From contig NZ_JAKGCT010000004.1 of the NCBI RefSeq assembly GCF_022230885.1, forward strand, positions 868,001-932,000: a stretch of 64,000 nucleotides of DNA, given 5' to 3'. Each line of letters opens with the position of its first letter. Positions within the stretch are counted from its first letter, which is position 1. Under the pieces are notes generated by a model. It ran no database searches and was not told where the DNA came from. It saw only the letters and a program-made list of their open reading frames with translations. A program made the translations under genes and the position numbers. Of this stretch, positions 59,643 through 64,000 are shown one piece after another. This stretch comes from Paenalcaligenes niemegkensis. GTDB taxonomy: Bacteria > Pseudomonadota > Gammaproteobacteria > Burkholderiales > Burkholderiaceae_B.

Positions 59643-60898
59643 ATGCACCTCAATGACTTAAAAGCTCTGCACGTTTCGCAGTTGCTAGAAATGGCTGCCA
59701 GCCTGGAAATCGACAACGCGAGCCGCCTTCGCAAGCAAGAACTCATGTTCGCCATCATGAAAAAACACGCCAAAAAAGGCGAACAGATTTTCGGCGACGG
59801 CGTGCTCGAAGTTTTGCCTGACGGTTTCGGCTTTTTGCGGTCTCCCGAAACCTCATATTTGGCAAGCACCGACGATATCTACATTTCGCCCTCGCAAATC
59901 AGGCGTTTCAATTTGCACACTGGCGATTCTATCGAAGGCGAGGTACGTACCCCTAAAGACGGTGAGCGTTACTTTGCGCTCGTAAAAGTCGACAAGGTTA
60001 ACGGCATGCAGCCCGAGGCCATCAAACACCGCATTATGTTTGAAAACCTCACGCCCTTGCATCCGAATCAGCCCATGACCCTCGAGCGCGATATCAAAAG
60101 CGAAGAGAACATCACGGGCCGGATCCTGGATATATTCTCTCCCATTGGCAAAGGGCAGCGCGGCCTGATCGTTGCCAGCCCCAAATCGGGTAAAACCGTG
60201 ATGATGCAGCATATTGCTCATGCCATCACCACCAACTACCCCGAAGCCACCATGATCGTGCTGCTGGTCGACGAGCGCCCCGAAGAAGTTACCGAAATGC
60301 AGCGTACCGTTCGCGGTGAAGTCGTTGCCTCGACCTTCGACGAACCCGCCACGCGTCACGTTCAGGTTGCCGAAATGGTGATCGAAAAAGCCAAGCGCCT
60401 GGTCGAACTAAAGAAAGACGTCGTAATCCTGCTCGACTCCATTACCCGGCTGGCACGTGCTTACAACACGGTAGTCCCCTCTTCCGGCAAAGTATTAACG
60501 GGGGAGTTGATGCAAATGCGCTACAGCGTCCAAAACGTTTCTTTGGCGCCGCCCGTAACCTTGAAGAAGGTGGCTCGCTTACCATTATCGGAACAGCGCT
60601 GATTGAAACGGGAAGCCGCATGGACGAAGTCATCTATGAAGAGTTCAAAGGCACGGGTAACTCTGAAATCCACCTGGAACGGCGCCTCGCAGAAAAACGT
60701 GTGTATCCTGCCATTAATCTCAACAAGTCCGGTACCCGTCGCGAAGAACTTCTGATCAAACCCGATCTGCTGCAAAAAGTATGGGTATTGCGCAAGTTCA
60801 TACACGATATGGACGAGATCGAATCCATGGAATTTATCCTCGATAAAATTCGTGCAACCAAAACAAATGCAGAATTTTTCGATATGATGAAAAAATAA
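59643..60898 (+). CDS. rho: Transcription termination factor Rho, frameshifted
   Basis: Hexameric RNA helicase that ends transcription. N-terminal domain with [15 protein letters not shown], cold-shock-type RNA-binding domain ([26 protein letters not shown]), and ATPase core with Walker A SPKSGKT (near 180) and Walker [19 protein letters not shown]. The frame breaks at GGGGG 60500-60504 (codon about 286); one extra G gives [20 protein letters not shown] and [20 protein letters not shown] and then the C-terminal part, 418 residues in all, as in other bacteria. Rho is generally essential in this group, so the break is very likely an error in the sequence. Confidence 0.96.
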
Positions 60899-60910
60899 GT
60901 TTTAATATAA

Positions 60911-60941
60911 ATAAGCCTCGATATATCGAGGCTTATTTTTT
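60911..60941 (+). terminator. Rho-independent terminator after rho
   Basis: Perfect 11-base stem ATAAGCCTCGA (60911-60921) / TCGAGGCTTAT (60926-60936), loop TATA, then a run of T to 60941. It starts 12 bases past the rho stop. The remaining 250 bases up to gdhA hold no gene that I can see. Confidence 0.93.
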
Positions 60942-61160
60942 GGCGCTAGGCTAGGCCGGCTAAACGTAGCTTCATCGATTCCGGTATGGGCATTTACCGT
61001 AGTGGTTTCTTCTATACAGATTGCTAAGCTTAGTCTAGGAGGCAAGGCAATCTTTCAGTTGTCTCGCGTCTGCTTTAAACGCGTTGCCGTTACTCAATGA
61101 CGGCTTTTCCTCAGCCTTTTCTTTTTTAACCTTGCTGAGCGTATGGTTTTTTTGATCTAA

Positions 61161-62530
<1,370 letters not shown>

Positions 62531-62550
62531 TAGCCTAATTTCCTATGTGT

Positions 62551-62575
62551 AAAGGGGGCGTTACGCCCCCTTTTT
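62551..62575. terminator. Terminator between gdhA and the yhdP-like gene
   Basis: Perfect 10-base stem AAAGGGGGCG (62551-62560) / CGCCCCCTTT (62564-62573), loop TTA, with T to 62575 on the plus strand. It ends the gdhA transcript; the convergent yhdP-like gene stops right beside it, and the A-rich flank could make it work in both directions. Confidence 0.9.
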
Positions 62576-64000
62576 CTATGGTTCAATGGCTGGCGGTTGC
62601 TCTTGAGTCTTGATGGGCTCACTGCTTTCGCTAATGTTCAAATTGTCCCACTGTCCATTTACCGAGTATCGAACAGTCATTGCTTTAGACATTGGCGACT
62701 GCATAATCCACTGTGCCAGGAAAGCCCCTGCTCCCAGCAAAGGGTTCACAGCAATTCCCGCTGCAATAGCCGCACCGCTGACATCCAGCCTGGGCACGAC
62801 AACCGCATCAAGATTGACGTTTTCAGCCTTTAGCCCTACATCACCTTCTATGACAATAGCGCCTACCGGGCCGATCACTCGGTAATCATAAGTAGACAGT
62901 CTGGCATCATGCAGTGTTAGCGTACCCAACAACTGATCATACGGAAAACCATCACGGGTTAAAGCACCGAGATTAAGATCCAGACTCGCCATGCGTCCCA
63001 ATGACTGCAGTGATAGCAATTCCAGCAATCGTGCTGAGCGCGAATTTATGGAATTAAAGCGTCCCCTGCTTAAGTCGACCTGTATCTCGCCTTCCAGGTT
63101 CGCCACGTCTATACTCCAGGGCAGACGGCGCCAATTCAATTTCGCCGTAATATCACCATTACCCGAATGCATCAGTTCAGGCTTACCGGCAAAGCGTAGA
63201 TATTCTCCCAAATCATTCACGCTGATATTGACGTCTACCCCCAGGCCTCTGTCTGGGCCAGTTAAACGCCATGTTCCGCGTCCTTCCAGGCGAATGCCCG
63301 GAGCATCCAGATGCAAGGTATTAAGCACCCAGCTGTCTTGATGCGCAACGCTATCACCGATAGCGTTGAACTCCCCAGACTCAATCCCGCTACACGCAAG
63401 TGATCAATCCGAATTGCCAGTTCGGGAAGTTGTAAGTCACCATCGAATAAATCCTCCGCATCCTCTGCAGGCTCGTGCTTTTTGATTTCAGATTCCAGCG
63501 CTGGCTCCCACAAGACCAGCCGCTGTAAGTGGGCATCCAGCAAGCCGTCGATGTCGCCGTTTGCATCCACGGCCCACTGGATACTGCCTGCGACTTCGGT
63601 CGAGCTAAGATCCACGCGCCAGCGCTTATAGGCAGGCCTTTGCGCAGTCACTGTCAATTGGCTGAAAGGCAAGCCCAACATCAACGACTGTTCGCTCTGC
63701 AGGCGTAAGCTAGTCAGTGAGGGCCAACCTGAGCCTTGATCACGATCTTGACGCGAGCGAAGCGAACTGATCAAGGCATACCAATCATCAAGGTCCAGCC
63801 TGGGATAGCGCAGATCAACCCGCAAGCCCTCCTCTGGCAAACGCAACTCGTCTTTGGTCGTAATGGCTCCGGTATGGAACCCACTGGCTGCAGAAGCCCT
63901 GTCCTGTATAAATTCGGCCTGCAGTGTTTCCCCCAGCTTCATCATCAGCCGATAATCATTTCCGTTAGCCGCAGGCATCCATGCCAGTTTTAAAGGCCAC
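62576..64000 (-). CDS. YhdP-like AsmA-family protein (C-terminal part), frameshifted, 5' end off window
   Basis: C-terminal 475 or so residues of a large envelope protein. YhdP, TamB and YdbH of E. coli bridge the periplasm and move phospholipids to the outer membrane. Visible: repeated beta-strand pattern (LRVDLRYPRLDLDDWYALIS, GDITAKLNWRRLPWSIDVAN), then the diagnostic C-terminal GEIQVDLSRGRFNSINSRSA, LLSLQSLGRMASLDL and GPVGAIVIEGDVGL. One extra base in CCCC at 63373-63376 joins the two frames as SLGEFNAIGDSVAHQDSWVL. The frame is open to base 64000, so the N-terminal majority, with its membrane anchor, lies outside. Confidence 0.85.

Noticed and set aside
59643-60898. Programmed ribosomal frameshifting in rho, gdhA, parC and others
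   Set aside because: The sites share no slippery heptamer or downstream structure; each is only a base run, and the same defect affects unrelated genes.

Overview
The window looks like a chromosomal segment of a betaproteobacterium of the order Burkholderiales, most likely family Alcaligenaceae. This rests on the gene order rpsU-dnaG-rpoD and bamB-der-hisC-hfq-hflX-hflK-hflC / hisZ-purA, the Ala/Lys-rich N-terminal extension of RpoD, and moderate base composition. The genus is not determined; an Advenella-like organism would fit, but that is a guess.

Layout. (1) 1-8.9 kb, purine uptake and oxidation: NCS2 purine permease (cut by the window edge), a LysR regulator, and a divergent xdhA-xdhB-xdhC-guaD operon that converts guanine and hypoxanthine to urate. 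(2) 8.9-13.7 kb, the macromolecular synthesis operon rpsU-dnaG-rpoD. (3) 14-30.3 kb, a long minus-strand housekeeping block: phosphoribosyltransferase, purA, hisZ, hflC, hflK, hflX, hfq, hisC, der, bamB, yfgM, hisS, ispG, a short rodZ-like gene, rlmN, ndk. (4) 30.5-38.4 kb: valS (+), then trmD, rimM, rpsP, a TusA-like gene and alaS (-). (5) 38.5-42 kb, the second purine block: puuE and a GntR/FCD regulator on one strand, and uraH and the membrane-bound urate hydroxylase puuD on the other; they carry urate on towards allantoate. (6) 42-50.9 kb, a compact type IVb pilus operon of the plasmid R64/thin-pilus kind (pilL-like, pilN secretin, pilO, pilP, pilQ ATPase, pilR, pilS prepilin, pilV), the only clearly accessory block. 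(7) 51-59 kb: ugpB-like binding protein, dadA, a 2Fe-2S flavin oxidoreductase, parC, parE. (8) 59.2-64 kb: trxA, rho, gdhA (+) and the C-terminal part of a yhdP-like AsmA-family gene (-).

The most striking feature is that 15 genes, including rho, rpoD, parC, trmD, hisC and gdhA, are interrupted by single-base deletions. All 16 deletions fall in a short run of one base, and in every case adding one base of the same kind to the run restores a protein of the expected length and conserved sequence. Several of these genes are essential, so this is far better explained by homopolymer undercalling in the sequence than by biology. The genes are therefore annotated here as full-length loci with the break noted. 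The apparent DadA-UgpB fusion protein is very probably one of these artefacts.

I found no rRNA, tRNA, CRISPR array, insertion sequence, prophage or defence system. No wholly new system is evident; the points most worth following are the two-locus purine pathway with candidate operators, the orphan type IVb pilus operon with very long prepilin leaders and a terminator at its door, and a perfect palindrome over the trxA promoter.
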